The notes: generated by a model from the sequence alone, not told the origin. 64,000 nucleotides of DNA from Arcanobacterium haemolyticum DSM 20595 (GCF_000092365.1 NC_014218.1:186001-250000), one strand, 5' to 3'; positions 45,814 to 55,763 are shown, numbered from the stretch's first letter. Numbers and translations are program-made.

Positions 45814-46836
45814 GTGGCAATCGCAACCCCTGAGGTTTACAACGAAATGCTTGACCGCGCTAAGTCGGGCAAGTTTGCATACCCAGCAATCAACGTTACG
45901 TCTTCGCAGACTCTTACTGCTGCTATCCAGGGCTTTGCTGAGGCAGAGTCGGACGGTATCATTCAGGTTTCCGTTGGTGGCGCTGAATACTGGTCAGGTT
46001 CAACCGTGAAGGATCGCGTCGCTGGCTCTTTGGCAATGGCTGCTTACGCTCGCGAAATTGCTAAGAACTACGATGTCACCATCGCTCTCCACACCGATCA
46101 CTGCGCAAAGCAGAACATTGACTCTTGGGTTCGCCCACTTCTTGAGCTCGAAGCTGAGGAAGTCAAGGCTGGCCGCCTCCCATTCTTCCAGTCCCACATG
46201 TGGGATGGCTCCGCTGTTCCACTTGCTGAGAACTTGGAGATCGCACAGGAACTTCTCGATCTTTCCGTTAAGGCAAACACCATCCTCGAAGTTGAGATCG
46301 GTGTTGTTGGTGGCGAAGAAGATGGCGTTGTTGGCGAAATCAACGAAAAGCTTTACACCACCGCTGAAGATGGTTTGAAGACTGTTGAAGCTCTTGGCTT
46401 GGGCGAAAAGGGCCGTTACATGACCGCTCTTACCTTCGGTAACGTCCACGGCGTTTACAAGCCAGGCCACGTCAAGCTCCGCCCAGAAATCCTCGGCGAA
46501 ATCCAGGATGAAGTTGGCGCAAAGGTTGGCAAGGAATCCCCATTCGATCTTGTTATGCACGGTGGCTCCGGCTCCACTGCAGAAGAAATCGCAACCGCAG
46601 TTCGCAACGGCGTTATCAAGATGAACGTTGACACCGACACCCAGTACGCCTTCACCCGCCCAGTTGCTGAGTGGATGATGCGTAACTTCGATGGCGTTTT
46701 GAAGATCGACGGCGAAGTCGGCAACAAGAAGCAGTATGATCCACGTGCATGGGGTAAGGCTGCTGAAGCTGGCATGGCTGCTCGTGTTGTTGAAGCATGT
46801 GAGCGCCTCGGTTCTGTTGGCCAGAAGATGCGCTGA
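45814..46836 (+). CDS. fba: Fructose-bisphosphate aldolase, class II
   Basis: The 340-residue enzyme starts at GTG after GAGGAG. Zinc ligands are in ALHTDHCAKQN (about 90-100) and GNVHGVYKPG, with the phosphate loop MHGGSGST near 248. It splits fructose-1,6-bisphosphate in glycolysis and gluconeogenesis. Codon use is strongly biased, as expected for a highly expressed gene. It stands downstream of the DUF559 cassette. Confidence 0.97.
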   Translation: MAIATPEVYNEMLDRAKSGKFAYPAINVTSSQTLTAAIQGFAEAESDGIIQVSVGGAEYWSGSTVKDRVAGSLAMAAYAREIAKNYDVTIALHTDHCAKQNIDSWVRPLLELEAEEVKAGRLPFFQSHMWDGSAVPLAENLEIAQELLDLSVKANTILEVEIGVVGGEEDGVVGEINEKLYTTAEDGLKTVEALGLGEKGRYMTALTFGNVHGVYKPGHVKLRPEILGEIQDEVGAKVGKESPFDLVMHGGSGSTAEEIATAVRNGVIKMNVDTDTQYAFTRPVAEWMMRNFDGVLKIDGEVGNKKQYDPRAWGKAAEAGMAARVVEACERLGSVGQKMR

Positions 46837-46895
46837 ATTTAGCGTGTGGCTGTGTGATAGCGTTTAGTTACATATAGCGTCATTACGCGATTAGA

Positions 46896-46928
46896 GTTCA
46901 GGCGGGTACCTTCGGTGCCCGCCTGAAC
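46896..46928 (+). terminator. Terminator of fba
   Basis: GTTCAGGCGGGTACC pairs with GGTGCCCGCCTGAAC (14 pairs and one wobble), three-base loop, 59 bases past the stop; no long T run. Confidence 0.65.
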
Positions 46929-46968
46929 TGCCTTCTGGCGGGGAGATTTCTTGAGAAACTAAGGGAAT

Positions 46969-47024
46969 TTCTTATTCACCCTCAACGTCCTAGAAGTTCT
47001 TATTCACCCTCAACGTCCTAGAAG
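46969..47024. repeat. 28-bp perfect tandem duplication
   Basis: TTCTTATTCACCCTCAACGT, continuing CCTAGAAG, is present twice back to back without a mismatch (46969-46996, 46997-47024). It borders the broken glycoside hydrolase gene. Confidence 0.95.
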
Positions 47025-47029
47025 ATTGA

Positions 47030-47596
47030 GTGCGCCTCTGGATAATCTTCCTTCGACGACATATGAGATTCGGTTCGGACTGCCAACTTTGTGCGGCGGT
47101 GGGGCCGGTATTTTACGTAAACGGAATTGAACCGGAATGGGTGTACTACTGCGTCTGCCAAGAAACCAACCTGGCAAACCAATTCATCGCGCAACTCTCA
47201 ACCGGATTCGTGGATCCATTTTGGGAAAATAACGCAGGTGGCGGGTTCATTTCGGGGGATCCATTCATCGTCTATCCGGCGCCAGGCGGGCACGTGTGGG
47301 AAAGCCTCCGGCACCACACTTCGCTGAACGGGGAGTGGCGATTCCGTCTGCATCCCACGGCCCAGATCGACGAATCGCGTGAATGGGAAACGATCACGTT
47401 ACCGTGCCACTGGGCATCACGTTACCGTGCCACTGGGTGTTTAGTTCCGAACGTGGCGACGCGAGAGATCCAAGTTTCATGGGCAGAATCGATCGACGAT
47501 ATCAGTGTGGAAGGCGTAGAAATCGTTGCCTTCAACGTGAAAGAAAAAATATTAACAATTAATGCCGGAACCTTTGTCCAATACAAGGAAGTTTGA
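47030..47596 (+). pseudogene. Chimeric remnant of glycoside hydrolase genes
   Basis: One open frame (188 codons) holds unrelated pieces. Residues 25-90 resemble the C-terminal end of DUF4091 glycosidase-like proteins (GGGFISGDPFIVYPAPGG) with deletions inside. Residues 95-130 resemble the N-terminus of GH2 beta-galactosidases (SLNGEWRFRLHP...WETITLPCHW). The end (IQVSWAESIDDISVEGVEIV) I do not recognise. A 23-bp tandem duplication at 47393 lies at the second junction. No catalytic domain remains, so it is a relic of sugar-use genes that once went with the importer downstream. Confidence 0.7.
47393..47438. repeat. 23-bp tandem duplication inside the remnant
   Basis: ATCACGTTACCGTGCCACTG continuing GG occurs twice in tandem, 47393-47415 and 47416-47438; only the last base differs. 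The period is not a multiple of three, so it changes frame. Confidence 0.93.
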
Positions 47597-47815
47597 GTAA
47601 AAAATCGTCAGAATAAGAAATAATAAGTCTATGAACTGGGCTTTTAGATAAACATATTGTCTGAAATCGCGTACTTTTGCCAATATGGGCGTAGGGTAAT
47701 GTGTTATCTGATTGTTACTTAGGTGTTTTGTTACCGGGTTCACTTATCGGTGATGAACGGTATAGTGTAATAACAAGCAGAATTAGTCATTCTGAACTCA
47801 AAGGGGAGAATAACA

Positions 47816-49135
47816 ATGACACTGTCTCATCGCAGCAAAGTTGCTGCTGTTTTAGCGACCGCTTCACTCGCCGTCGCAGGCCTAGCAGGATGCTCATCCG
47901 ATTCTGACGCCAAGGAACCTTCCGCATCTAAAGGAAAGTCGGACGCCAAAATCGAATACGTCCACCGTCTGCCAGACGGCGAAGGCATGGTTAAGGTTCA
48001 AGAAATCGTTGACCGCTGGAACAAGGATCACCCGGACATGACGGTGAAAGCAACCAAGTTCGATGGTAAGGCTTCGGATCTCTTCCAGAAGCTTCAGAAG
48101 GACGTTGCAACTGACACCGCCCCATGCTTGGCACAGCTCGGCTACTCCGAAGTCCCAGAAGCATTCGTTAAGGGCATGGTTGAGGACGTCACCAAGCAAG
48201 CCGAAAAGTACAAGAAGAACTTCTCCGGCGCATACGGTCAGATGGCTGCAGGCGGCAAGGTTGTTGGTCTGCCACAAGATACCGGCCCGCTCGTGTACTT
48301 CTATGACAAGGCTGAATTCGATGCTTTGGGCTTGAGCGTTCCAACCACCGTTGAAGAACTGAAGGAAACCGCGAAGAAGGCTGCCGAAAAGGGCAAGTTC
48401 ATCCTCAACTTCGAACCAGACGAAGCCGCACACTGGCTCTCCGCACAGGCAGCAGCAGTTGGCGATCCATGGTTCTCCACCGAAGGTGGCAAGTGGAAGG
48501 TAAACGCACAAAACAAGGGCTCGGAAGTTGTGGCCAACTTCTGGCAAGAACTTATTGACGCGAATGCCGTTGGCACCATCAACCGGTGGGATGACGCCTA
48601 CACCAAGGCTCTCACCGACAAGAAGATCATCGGTAACATCGGTGCAGCTTGGGAAGCAGGCTTCATGCTTGATCCAGTTGTTCCGGAAGGCAAGGAAGGC
48701 ACCTGGCAGGTTGCTTTGCTGCCAAACTTCGGTGAAGGCGTCAAGTCCGGCCCAGATGGCGGTTCTGGCGTTGCCGTTATGAAGGGATGCAAGTTTATCG
48801 ATGAAGCAATGGAGTTCAATAACTGGTTCAATACCCAGACTGCTGACCTCGCAACCCAGGGCCTCGTTGTTGCCGCTAAGGGCGATGTTGTGACCCCAGA
48901 AAAGATCAAGCGTCAGTTCGGTGGCCAGGACGTGTTCGCAGAACTCGCCAAGGCAAACGAAAGCCTCAACGCTGACTTCCAGTACATCCCAGGATTCTCT
49001 GCTGTAGGCCAGAAGATGGTTGACACCGCCGCTAACATCATCGATTCGAAGGGCAAGATTGCTGACATCTTCGCTGCTGCACAAGAAGAAGCAGTGAAGA
49101 CTCTGAAGAATCTCAAGTTGCCAGTTGTAGAGTAA
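47816..49135 (+). CDS. Sugar ABC transporter substrate-binding lipoprotein
   Basis: The 439-residue protein has a lipoprotein signal ending LAVAGLAGC (Cys 26) and a Ser/Lys/Asp-rich linker, then a family 1 solute-binding fold (IEYVHRLPDGEGMVKVQEIVDRWNKDHP; GLPQDTGPLVYFYDKAEFDALGL). It is the first gene of a CUT1-type importer. GGGGAG is before the ATG. The ligand cannot be told. Confidence 0.87.
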   Translation: MTLSHRSKVAAVLATASLAVAGLAGCSSDSDAKEPSASKGKSDAKIEYVHRLPDGEGMVKVQEIVDRWNKDHPDMTVKATKFDGKASDLFQKLQKDVATDTAPCLAQLGYSEVPEAFVKGMVEDVTKQAEKYKKNFSGAYGQMAAGGKVVGLPQDTGPLVYFYDKAEFDALGLSVPTTVEELKETAKKAAEKGKFILNFEPDEAAHWLSAQAAAVGDPWFSTEGGKWKVNAQNKGSEVVANFWQELIDANAVGTINRWDDAYTKALTDKKIIGNIGAAWEAGFMLDPVVPEGKEGTWQVALLPNFGEGVKSGPDGGSGVAVMKGCKFIDEAMEFNNWFNTQTADLATQGLVVAAKGDVVTPEKIKRQFGGQDVFAELAKANESLNADFQYIPGFSAVGQKMVDTAANIIDSKGKIADIFAAAQEEAVKTLKNLKLPVVE

Positions 49136-49192
49136 CGGCTACTCCGCCGCCGAAAGAGATAAGAACTATTGAGACTACTACTGAGGTAAAAT

Positions 49193-50161
49193 ATGACTAC
49201 TGCAGTAAAAACCGATAGCAGTGAAACAACTGCCGTTGCTATCCCACGGCATAGGCGTACACGGGAACGCCACGAAGCGCGAACTGGCTGGATCTTCATG
49301 TTGCCGTTCGTGTTGGGGTTCACCCTGGTATTCCTCCTGCCAATCGGTGCTTCAGTCTACTCATCGTTCTTCCAAGAAGTCTCTGACGGCGGCGGACTCT
49401 ACGGCGGTAGCGAACTCGTCAAAGAGTTCGTTGGCCTAGAAAACTATTACAACACCGTTGCCAACGATCGTTTCTGGCTAGGGATCTTGCGGGTTATCCT
49501 CTACACGCTCATCCAGGTTCCTGTGATGATCTTCGTAGGTTTGGCATTGGCTCTCGTGCTCGATTCCATGCTGGTACGGCACGTGGGAATTTACCGGCTC
49601 GGCTACTTCCTTCCGTTCGCCATTCCCGGTATCGTGGCAGCGATTATCTGGCTCTACATCTACACTCCGGAAATTTCGCCTCTTGTATCCGTACTCAATT
49701 GGTTCGGACTAGATGTGGATTTCATGAGTAAAAACATCATCTTCTTCTCCATGGCCAACATGACAACATGGACCTACACGGGCTACAACATGTTAATTTT
49801 CTTGGCCGCTTTGCAGGCGATCCCAGCCGAACTTGAAGAAGCAGCCCGCCTTGATGGAGCTACCGGATTCCAAGTAGTCACCAAGGTAAAGGTTCCCATG
49901 GTTCGCGGTGCGGTTCTTCTCTCCGTGCTCCTCTCCATTGTTGGAACGATCCAGCTCTTCAACGAACCGGCTGTGCTCTCCACAGTGAATCGATGGATGG
50001 GTGCGGATTACACGCCAATGATGATGGCTTACAACACCATGATCGGCCAAATCACCCCATCAGGTGATGGTCCGGCTGCTGCAACATCCATCGTGATGGC
50101 AGTGATTGCTGGTGTGCTTGCCGTGGCCTACGCGCTAATCGAGAAGAAGGTGAATGACTAA
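49193..50161 (+). CDS. Sugar ABC transporter permease (MalF-type)
   Basis: The 322-residue permease has a basic N-terminus, helices from about residue 33 (GWIFMLPFVLGFTLVFLLPIG) and the EAA loop PAELEEAARLDGATGFQVVTKVKVP. GAGG lies before the ATG. The stop overlaps the next gene start by one base (TAATG). Confidence 0.88.
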   Translation: MTTAVKTDSSETTAVAIPRHRRTRERHEARTGWIFMLPFVLGFTLVFLLPIGASVYSSFFQEVSDGGGLYGGSELVKEFVGLENYYNTVANDRFWLGILRVILYTLIQVPVMIFVGLALALVLDSMLVRHVGIYRLGYFLPFAIPGIVAAIIWLYIYTPEISPLVSVLNWFGLDVDFMSKNIIFFSMANMTTWTYTGYNMLIFLAALQAIPAELEEAARLDGATGFQVVTKVKVPMVRGAVLLSVLLSIVGTIQLFNEPAVLSTVNRWMGADYTPMMMAYNTMIGQITPSGDGPAAATSIVMAVIAGVLAVAYALIEKKVND

Positions 50162-51072
50162 TGTCAAAGATCATGAAGCAAAAGCTTGCTGATGGTACCG
50201 AATATGTTCCATCGCGTGAAGGAATCCCAGCCCGTTCTATCGCGCCATCATCGGTTGCCCGATGGGTGACCGGCGCAGTCCTCTTCCTCGTACTCGTGTA
50301 CTTCCTTTTCCCGGTGTACTGGGTGATCGTGGCTTCCACGAAAACCAACTCTCAGCTGGTGTCTACTAACGGCTTCTGGTTTGACGATATCAACGTGCTC
50401 AAGAACCATGAAACGCTGATGGTGTGGACTCGTGGAATGTTCTGGCGCTGGGTATTCAACTCGCTTCTCTACTCAACAGTAGCAGGCGTTGTTGGCACAC
50501 TAATTTCGGTGATGGCTGGTTACGCAACTGCTAAATTCAAGTTCCCAGGCAAGGGAGTCACGATGGGCGTGATTATGTCTGGTTTGCTGATGCCAGCAGC
50601 GCTCCTCACCATTCCGCTCTACATCATCTTCCATCACATTGGAATCACAAACACCATGTGGGCCATCATCATCCCGGCCTGTGTGAGCCCATTCGGCGTG
50701 TTCTTGGGCCGTGTTTATGCCCAAACATCTGTGCCAACCGAACTGATCGAAGCCGCCCGTATCGATGGCGCAAGCGAAGCCCGCATCTTCTTCACGATGG
50801 TCCTCCGCCTGCTCGCCCCGGCCATGGTGACCATCTTCCTCTTCATTTTCGTAGGCACCTGGAACAACTTCCTCCTGCCGTTGATGATGGTTACTGCCGA
50901 TGAAATCAAACCAGTCACCCTAGGCCTCTACGGTATGATGAGCTACTTTGCTCCAGAAAAGGGTGCGGTTATGCTCGGTGCGCTCCTCGGTGTGCTCCCA
51001 CTGATCGTCCTCTTCCTCGCGCTCCAAAAGTACTGGCAATCCGGATTGGCCGCTGGTTCTGTGAAGGGCTGA
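50161..51072 (+). CDS. Sugar ABC transporter permease (MalG-type)
   Basis: The 303-residue permease has six predicted helices and the EAA loop PTELIEAARIDGASEARIFFTMVLRLLAPA. As in the other importer here, no ATPase gene is present, so a shared ATPase is likely. It ends the operon. Confidence 0.88.
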   Translation: MSKIMKQKLADGTEYVPSREGIPARSIAPSSVARWVTGAVLFLVLVYFLFPVYWVIVASTKTNSQLVSTNGFWFDDINVLKNHETLMVWTRGMFWRWVFNSLLYSTVAGVVGTLISVMAGYATAKFKFPGKGVTMGVIMSGLLMPAALLTIPLYIIFHHIGITNTMWAIIIPACVSPFGVFLGRVYAQTSVPTELIEAARIDGASEARIFFTMVLRLLAPAMVTIFLFIFVGTWNNFLLPLMMVTADEIKPVTLGLYGMMSYFAPEKGAVMLGALLGVLPLIVLFLALQKYWQSGLAAGSVKG

Positions 51073-51093
51073 TCGCAATAGTGCCCCTACACG

Positions 51094-51125
51094 GATGTGC
51101 CGATCACGTTAATGATCGGCACATC
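51094..51125. terminator. Terminator after the second importer
   Basis: Perfect 13-base stem GATGTGCCGATCA / TGATCGGCACATC, six-base loop, followed by TTA. It lies between convergent genes. Confidence 0.7.
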
Positions 51126-51148
51126 TTATCAACGAATTGCAGCAACTG

Positions 51149-51691
51149 TCAGTCACTCACGTATGTAAGAACACCCGAAGCTATCCCAGCCACAATCGCA
51201 AAGCGCGAATGAGCAAAACGCTTACCTTTCTGGCGCCGGCGTTCGCCGCGATTAAAAATCGCACGCTCTGCCTTCACCGATAGCCAGATCGATGCAGGAA
51301 GGACTGCGCCAAGAGCGATTGCTGCTAACGCGATGTTCTGCTTCATAGTCAAAGCATCCGGTGCGAGCTCTGCAGGATCATCTACACCTGTTTCGGAGGA
51401 ATCAGCGGCAGAGGCATTTGCAGGTGCATCACTGGTACGAGGATCAGTAGCGAACACGTCTTCGGCATCGATTATATCTGCTGATTCCTCCGCCATATCA
51501 TCGCGCACGTGAAGATATGTAGCAACGCCAGATGACGCGAGGATTGCAAGCGTTTTCGTAACTCCGCGTGCCGTACGTGAGCGAATAACATCAGGGCAGG
51601 CGTAATACGCGAACGTACCAAGGCCATACAAGGCTGCCTGCGTGACCGCGGAACGCTTCGCGTTCGTTTCACATGTTGTTTCTAGCATCAA
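51149..51691 (-). CDS. Hypothetical membrane protein
   Basis: A 180-residue protein not recognised. Four hydrophobic stretches are visible: AALYGLGTFAYYACPDV, LAILASSGVATYLHV, NIALAAIALGAVLPASIWLSV and FAIVAGIASGVLTYV. An acidic, Ala/Ser-rich loop of ~50 residues lies between the second and third. The start overlaps the stop of the LppM-like gene by four bases, so they are cotranscribed. Confidence 0.65.
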   Translation of the reverse strand: MMLETTCETNAKRSAVTQAALYGLGTFAYYACPDVIRSRTARGVTKTLAILASSGVATYLHVRDDMAEESADIIDAEDVFATDPRTSDAPANASAADSSETGVDDPAELAPDALTMKQNIALAAIALGAVLPASIWLSVKAERAIFNRGERRRQKGKRFAHSRFAIVAGIASGVLTYVSD

Positions 51692-52488
51692 AGCACGTCC
51701 TTTTCTGTAGATTCAGGTTGCTCCAACGGAGTAAACCCATACGGAAGCGGTTCATCCGCAACCGGCTTCTTGCGAGTGAACACAAGAGTAAGAATAATAA
51801 TCAAGCCCGTAATGCCCACACCGATAGCAATCCAGCCCCACCACGGAATCCCGCCAGAAATTTCTGCAGGTTCAAAAATACGTGAGAAATCGGCGTCGCC
51901 AGTTTTCTTGCCCTCCACGTACAGCGGGCCAGAAGTCAACGAATCAAGGCTAGTAAAAATCGCGCGGTTCCCATCGATCAAGGCGCGGTCTGCGCGAATA
52001 ATATCGCCAGGCATCGCAATAATGACGCGCAGATCGATGAAGGTTTCTGCCATCTTAATGAAGCTCGTTGCCTCAGGCGGGAGCTTCGCGTCACTCTTGA
52101 CAATAAAAGTCGAATCGGTTTCGGTAACCAGATTGCGTTCGCCAGAATTCTGCGGAGCATCCCATGAAATCCGGCAGGCAAACTCATCGCCCTTGGCAAT
52201 GTCAGTAATCTCGATCGCATCCCGTGCCTTATCGATCTCATCTTGAGAAGGCAACGGAATATTCTTTATATCAGGAGAACTCTTGACCTGCCTCAAAATA
52301 TCATCAAAAAGCGACGAACAATCTCCAAAACCTGCACTCTTCATCAGCCCATCAGAATCGTGGAACTCCACGGCGGCAAGCGTGCTCTTATCCGGATGAA
52401 TTCCAAGCGCTGCATCTACCTTGCAGGAGGACAAAACAAGCACGCTGGCACACATAGCTATCACAGCAACTTTGCGAGACAGAGACAA
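51688..52488 (-). CDS. LppM-like lipoprotein
   Basis: The 266-residue protein starts at TTG 52488 with GAAAGGA upstream; the frame extends six codons further but without a ribosome site. The signal MSLSRKVAVIAMCASVLVLSSC is a lipoprotein type (Cys 22). The outer domain has the LppM pattern (VDAALGIHPDKS..., RVIIAMPGDIIRADRALIDGNRAIF), then a membrane helix (WWGWIAIGVGITGLIIILTLVF) and RKK. Known LppM proteins are anchored surface proteins; function unclear. A paralogue lies upstream. Confidence 0.75.
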   Translation of the reverse strand: MSLSRKVAVIAMCASVLVLSSCKVDAALGIHPDKSTLAAVEFHDSDGLMKSAGFGDCSSLFDDILRQVKSSPDIKNIPLPSQDEIDKARDAIEITDIAKGDEFACRISWDAPQNSGERNLVTETDSTFIVKSDAKLPPEATSFIKMAETFIDLRVIIAMPGDIIRADRALIDGNRAIFTSLDSLTSGPLYVEGKKTGDADFSRIFEPAEISGGIPWWGWIAIGVGITGLIIILTLVFTRKKPVADEPLPYGFTPLEQPESTEKDVL

Positions 52489-52571
52489 GGCGGATCCTTT
52501 CGGCAATCTTGATTACGATTCTACAGGGTGAAAGCGACAATTTACGGTAACCCGCAAAAACACGGAAACCT

Positions 52572-52604
52572 AGAGCGGGGCAGGCCATCGGCCTGCCCCG
52601 CTCT
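52572..52604 (-). terminator. Terminator of the upstream LppM-like gene
   Basis: Perfect 15-base stem AGAGCGGGGCAGGCC / GGCCTGCCCCGCTCT with a three-base loop, between the two lipoprotein genes. Confidence 0.75.
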
Positions 52605-52621
52605 GTCAGCGATTGGGGGAG

Positions 52622-53605
52622 TTACTTCATCTGTGGCTCATCATCAATATTGCCGGCCTGTACGCCTGGCTTATTTAAGCCGTCTTCCATGATGTCCTCC
52701 ATAGATGGTTGCGGTTCTGCTTCCGCTGGCATGCCCTCTACGGCTGGAGTTTCTTCCATAGTTGGCGCATCCGCGGTAGGGGTTTCCTCTGCAACTGGCG
52801 CATCCGCGGTAGGGGTTTCCTCTGCTTTAGCCATATTGCCTGCTGGGGCTTCTGGCATTACTTCTTCTGGAAGAGGTGTTGTGGCCGGAGATTCAGATTC
52901 TGCTGGGGTTGCAGTCTTTTTCTTACGAGTGAACATAACAATAAGTACAACAATTAGTGCGATGATAGCGGTGCCAGAAACGATCCAGACCCAGGTTGGA
53001 ATGCCAGAATGTGCGGCGCCAAGCTTGGCATCGTCGATAGATCCAGATCCAACCTTGTAGCCTTCAACAGAAAAGCCAGTGGCTAGCTTTTCAAGATCGG
53101 AAAACATTGCAAGATTGCCGTCAATCTTTGCCCCTTCAGCCTTGACGATATCGCCAGGCATGGAGATTGTTAAGGTGAATTTTCCAAAGTTTTTCAACAT
53201 GCTTAGCTGTTCTTTGGGCACCGCGGTGCTAGCCTTTTGGGTGGAGAGGATAAAGGTTTTATCGGTTTCAGTAAGTGTTTTACCATCAACCATGTTCTTG
53301 CCTGATTCGGCGGTAAACTCGCATGAAAGTTTACCTTCTTTGCTCTTATCTTTTACGTCAAACGTGCCGCCAGTAATGCCAATTTGAGTTTTGACTCCCG
53401 AAGCTAACTCTTCACATGAAGATCCCAACCCGATGGCCTTCAGCTTACCTTCGCTATCATTGAGCGTAACAACCGATTTAATGGAGCCATCAGATTTTAC
53501 TCCAACTCCGACGTCGGTGTGGCAGGCGCTGAAAGCACACAAAGCTACGGCTGCGATAGCCACAGCCTTTACGCGGGCAATTCTTTTTTGTGAAGTCATG
53601 ACCAT
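52622..53605 (-). CDS. LppM-like lipoprotein with repeat tail
   Basis: The 327-residue paralogue has a signal ending ALCAFSAC (Cys about 28), an LppM-type domain (VGVGVKSDGSIKSVVTLND; FTLTISMPGDIVKAEGAKIDGNLAMFSDL), one helix (TWVWIVSGTAIIALIVVLIVMF) followed by RKKK, and an acidic cytoplasmic tail with repeats EETPTADAP in near-identical copies. Two start codons (53605, 53599) are possible. It is monocistronic, as a hairpin follows it. Confidence 0.75.
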   Translation of the reverse strand: MVMTSQKRIARVKAVAIAAVALCAFSACHTDVGVGVKSDGSIKSVVTLNDSEGKLKAIGLGSSCEELASGVKTQIGITGGTFDVKDKSKEGKLSCEFTAESGKNMVDGKTLTETDKTFILSTQKASTAVPKEQLSMLKNFGKFTLTISMPGDIVKAEGAKIDGNLAMFSDLEKLATGFSVEGYKVGSGSIDDAKLGAAHSGIPTWVWIVSGTAIIALIVVLIVMFTRKKKTATPAESESPATTPLPEEVMPEAPAGNMAKAEETPTADAPVAEETPTADAPTMEETPAVEGMPAEAEPQPSMEDIMEDGLNKPGVQAGNIDDEPQMK

Positions 53606-53801
53606 TTCTTTCTGTAAAAAGGTTCTTGCTCCAGATCATATCTGGACACTTACGGTTGGGTAAATACAAGTTCTTGTGAGGGTTGCATAAAAGGGCGAAA
53701 ACCCGCCTAAAGGCGAATAACTCATCTGATAGCGAACACGAGTAGGGGAATTTCGATAGAAATTTACGGTGACCTGCCAGTAAACATAGGAAAAATGACG
53801 T

Positions 53802-53831
53802 TGACGGACCGAAGTCTCGGGTCCGATAGTC
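53802..53831 (+). promoter_or_regulatory. Promoter of pckG with overlapping palindrome
   Basis: TTGACG (53802-53807) and GATAGT (53826-53831) are 18 bases apart. CGGACC (53806-53811) and GGTCCG (53821-53826) form an inverted repeat across the spacer, so a bound regulator would block RNA polymerase. Confidence 0.6.
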
Positions 53832-53912
53832 CCAATAATAACCGCTCTGTACAGGTAACATGATGAGTGGCATAAAAACCAGACGTCGTCGTCAACTCTA
53901 GGAGGAAAAAGG

Positions 53913-55763
53913 ATGACTGACATGTACACTGTTGAGGCTGTTCGCGAAGGTGCACCATCGGTTGCTCCGGCTGATTTGATCGAATGGGTTACCGAAGTCG
54001 CTAACCTCACTCAGCCAAAGAACATCGAATGGGTTGATGGTTCTCAAGAAGAATGGGACCGCCTCACCTCGATGATGGTTGAATCCGGAATGTTCACTCG
54101 CTTGAACCCAGAGAAGCGCCCGAACTCCTTCTTGGCTCGTTCGCTTCCATCGGATGTTGCCCGTGTCGAATCCCGTACCTTCATCTGCTCGGAGAAGGAA
54201 GAAGACGCTGGCCCAACCAACCACTGGGCAGATCCAAAGGAAATGAAGGAAACCCTCCTTGGTGAAAAGGGCGTTTTCCGTGGCGCAATGCGTGGCCGTA
54301 CTATGTACGTCATTCCATTCTCCATGGGCCCATTGGGTGGCCCGATCTCCCAGCTCGGTATCGAACTTACCGATTCCCCATACGTTGTTGTTAACATGCG
54401 TATCATGACTCGCATGGGTATCAAGGCTCTTGAGCTCATCGGCGAAGGCAAGCCATGGGTTCCAGCAGTTCACTCTGTTGGTTCACCTCTTGAAGAAGGC
54501 CAGGAAGATACCTCGTGGCCATGCAACGATGAAAAGTACATCACCCACTTCCCAGAAACCAACGAAATTTGGTCCTTCGGTTCCGGTTACGGCGGCAACG
54601 CACTCCTTGGTAAGAAGTGCTTCGCTCTCCGTATCGCTTCCACCATGGCTCGCCGTGACACCTGGATGGCTGAGCACATGCTCATCCTCCGCCTCACCAA
54701 CGAAAAGACTGGCCAGCAGTTCCACGTCACCGCAGCATTCCCATCAGCTTGTGGTAAGACCAACCTTGCTATGCTCCAGCCAACCATCGAAGGCTACAAG
54801 GTTGAGACCGTTGGCGATGACATCGCTTGGATGCGCCCAGGTGCAGATGGCCGCCTCCGCGCCATCAACCCAGAAGCTGGCTTCTTCGGTGTTGCACCAG
54901 GCACGTCTTACAAGACCAACCCAATGGCTATGGAAACCATGAAGGCCAACACCATCTTCACCAACGTCGCACTGACCGACGACGGCGACGTTTGGTGGGA
55001 AGGCATCGATGGCGAAACCCCAGAGCACCTCATCGATTGGCACGGTAACGATTGGACTCCAGAATCTGGCGAAAACGCAGCTCACCCGAACTCGCGTTTC
55101 ACCACTCCTGCATCCCAGTGCCCAATTATTTGCCCAGATTGGGAAGCTCCAGAAGGTGTTGCGATTGACGCAATCCTCTTCGGTGGCCGCCGCGCAACCA
55201 ACGTTCCATTGGTTGCAGAACAGTACACTCCAGCACACGGCGTCTTCATTGGTGCAAACGTGTCCTCCGAAGTCACTGCTGCTGCTCTTGACGTCAAGGC
55301 TGGCGCACTCCGCCACGATCCATTCGCAATGCTCCCATTCTGCGGCTACAACATGGCTGACTACTGGGGTCACTGGCTCGACATGCAGGAAGAACTTGGC
55401 GAAAAGTTCCCGAAGGTCTACCAGGTTAACTGGTTCCGCAAGGATGCAAACGGCAAGTTCCTCTGGCCAGGATACGGCGACAACGCTCGCGTCCTCGACT
55501 GGATCGTCCGCCGCGTTGCCGGTGAAGTCGAAGCTATCGAAGGTATGACTGGTCTCTACCCACACCGTGAAGACTTCAACCTTGAAGGTGCTGGCGTTTC
55601 CGAAGAAGATTGGAACGCAATGTACACCCTCGATCCAGAAGCTTGGGAAGCTGAAACCGTTGACACCGAAGAGTACTTCGCTAAGTTCGGTGACAAGGTT
55701 CCAGAAGCTCTTGTTGAGGAACTCAAGGCTCTCCGCGAACGTATCGCAGCAGCCAAGAACTGA
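53913..55763 (+). CDS. pckG: Phosphoenolpyruvate carboxykinase (GTP)
   Basis: The 616-residue GTP-type enzyme has the P-loop [12 protein letters not shown] near residue 278, the reactive cysteine within it, and [30 protein letters not shown] is the GTP-PEPCK specific region. It converts oxaloacetate to phosphoenolpyruvate, the first gluconeogenic step, or the reverse in anaplerosis. A strong AGGAGG precedes the ATG. Codon bias is high. Confidence 0.97.
   Translation: MTDMYTVEAVREGAPSVAPADLIEWVTEVANLTQPKNIEWVDGSQEEWDRLTSMMVESGMFTRLNPEKRPNSFLARSLPSDVARVESRTFICSEKEEDAGPTNHWADPKEMKETLLGEKGVFRGAMRGRTMYVIPFSMGPLGGPISQLGIELTDSPYVVVNMRIMTRMGIKALELIGEGKPWVPAVHSVGSPLEEGQEDTSWPCNDEKYITHFPETNEIWSFGSGYGGNALLGKKCFALRIASTMARRDTWMAEHMLILRLTNEKTGQQFHVTAAFPSACGKTNLAMLQPTIEGYKVETVGDDIAWMRPGADGRLRAINPEAGFFGVAPGTSYKTNPMAMETMKANTIFTNVALTDDGDVWWEGIDGETPEHLIDWHGNDWTPESGENAAHPNSRFTTPASQCPIICPDWEAPEGVAIDAILFGGRRATNVPLVAEQYTPAHGVFIGANVSSEVTAAALDVKAGALRHDPFAMLPFCGYNMADYWGHWLDMQEELGEKFPKVYQVNWFRKDANGKFLWPGYGDNARVLDWIVRRVAGEVEAIEGMTGLYPHREDFNLEGAGVSEEDWNAMYTLDPEAWEAETVDTEEYFAKFGDKVPEALVEELKALRERIAAAKN

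Noticed and set aside
47894-49084. Minus-strand frame of 396 codons opposite the sugar-binding protein gene
   Set aside because: Antisense of a clear lipoprotein gene; no signature of its own.
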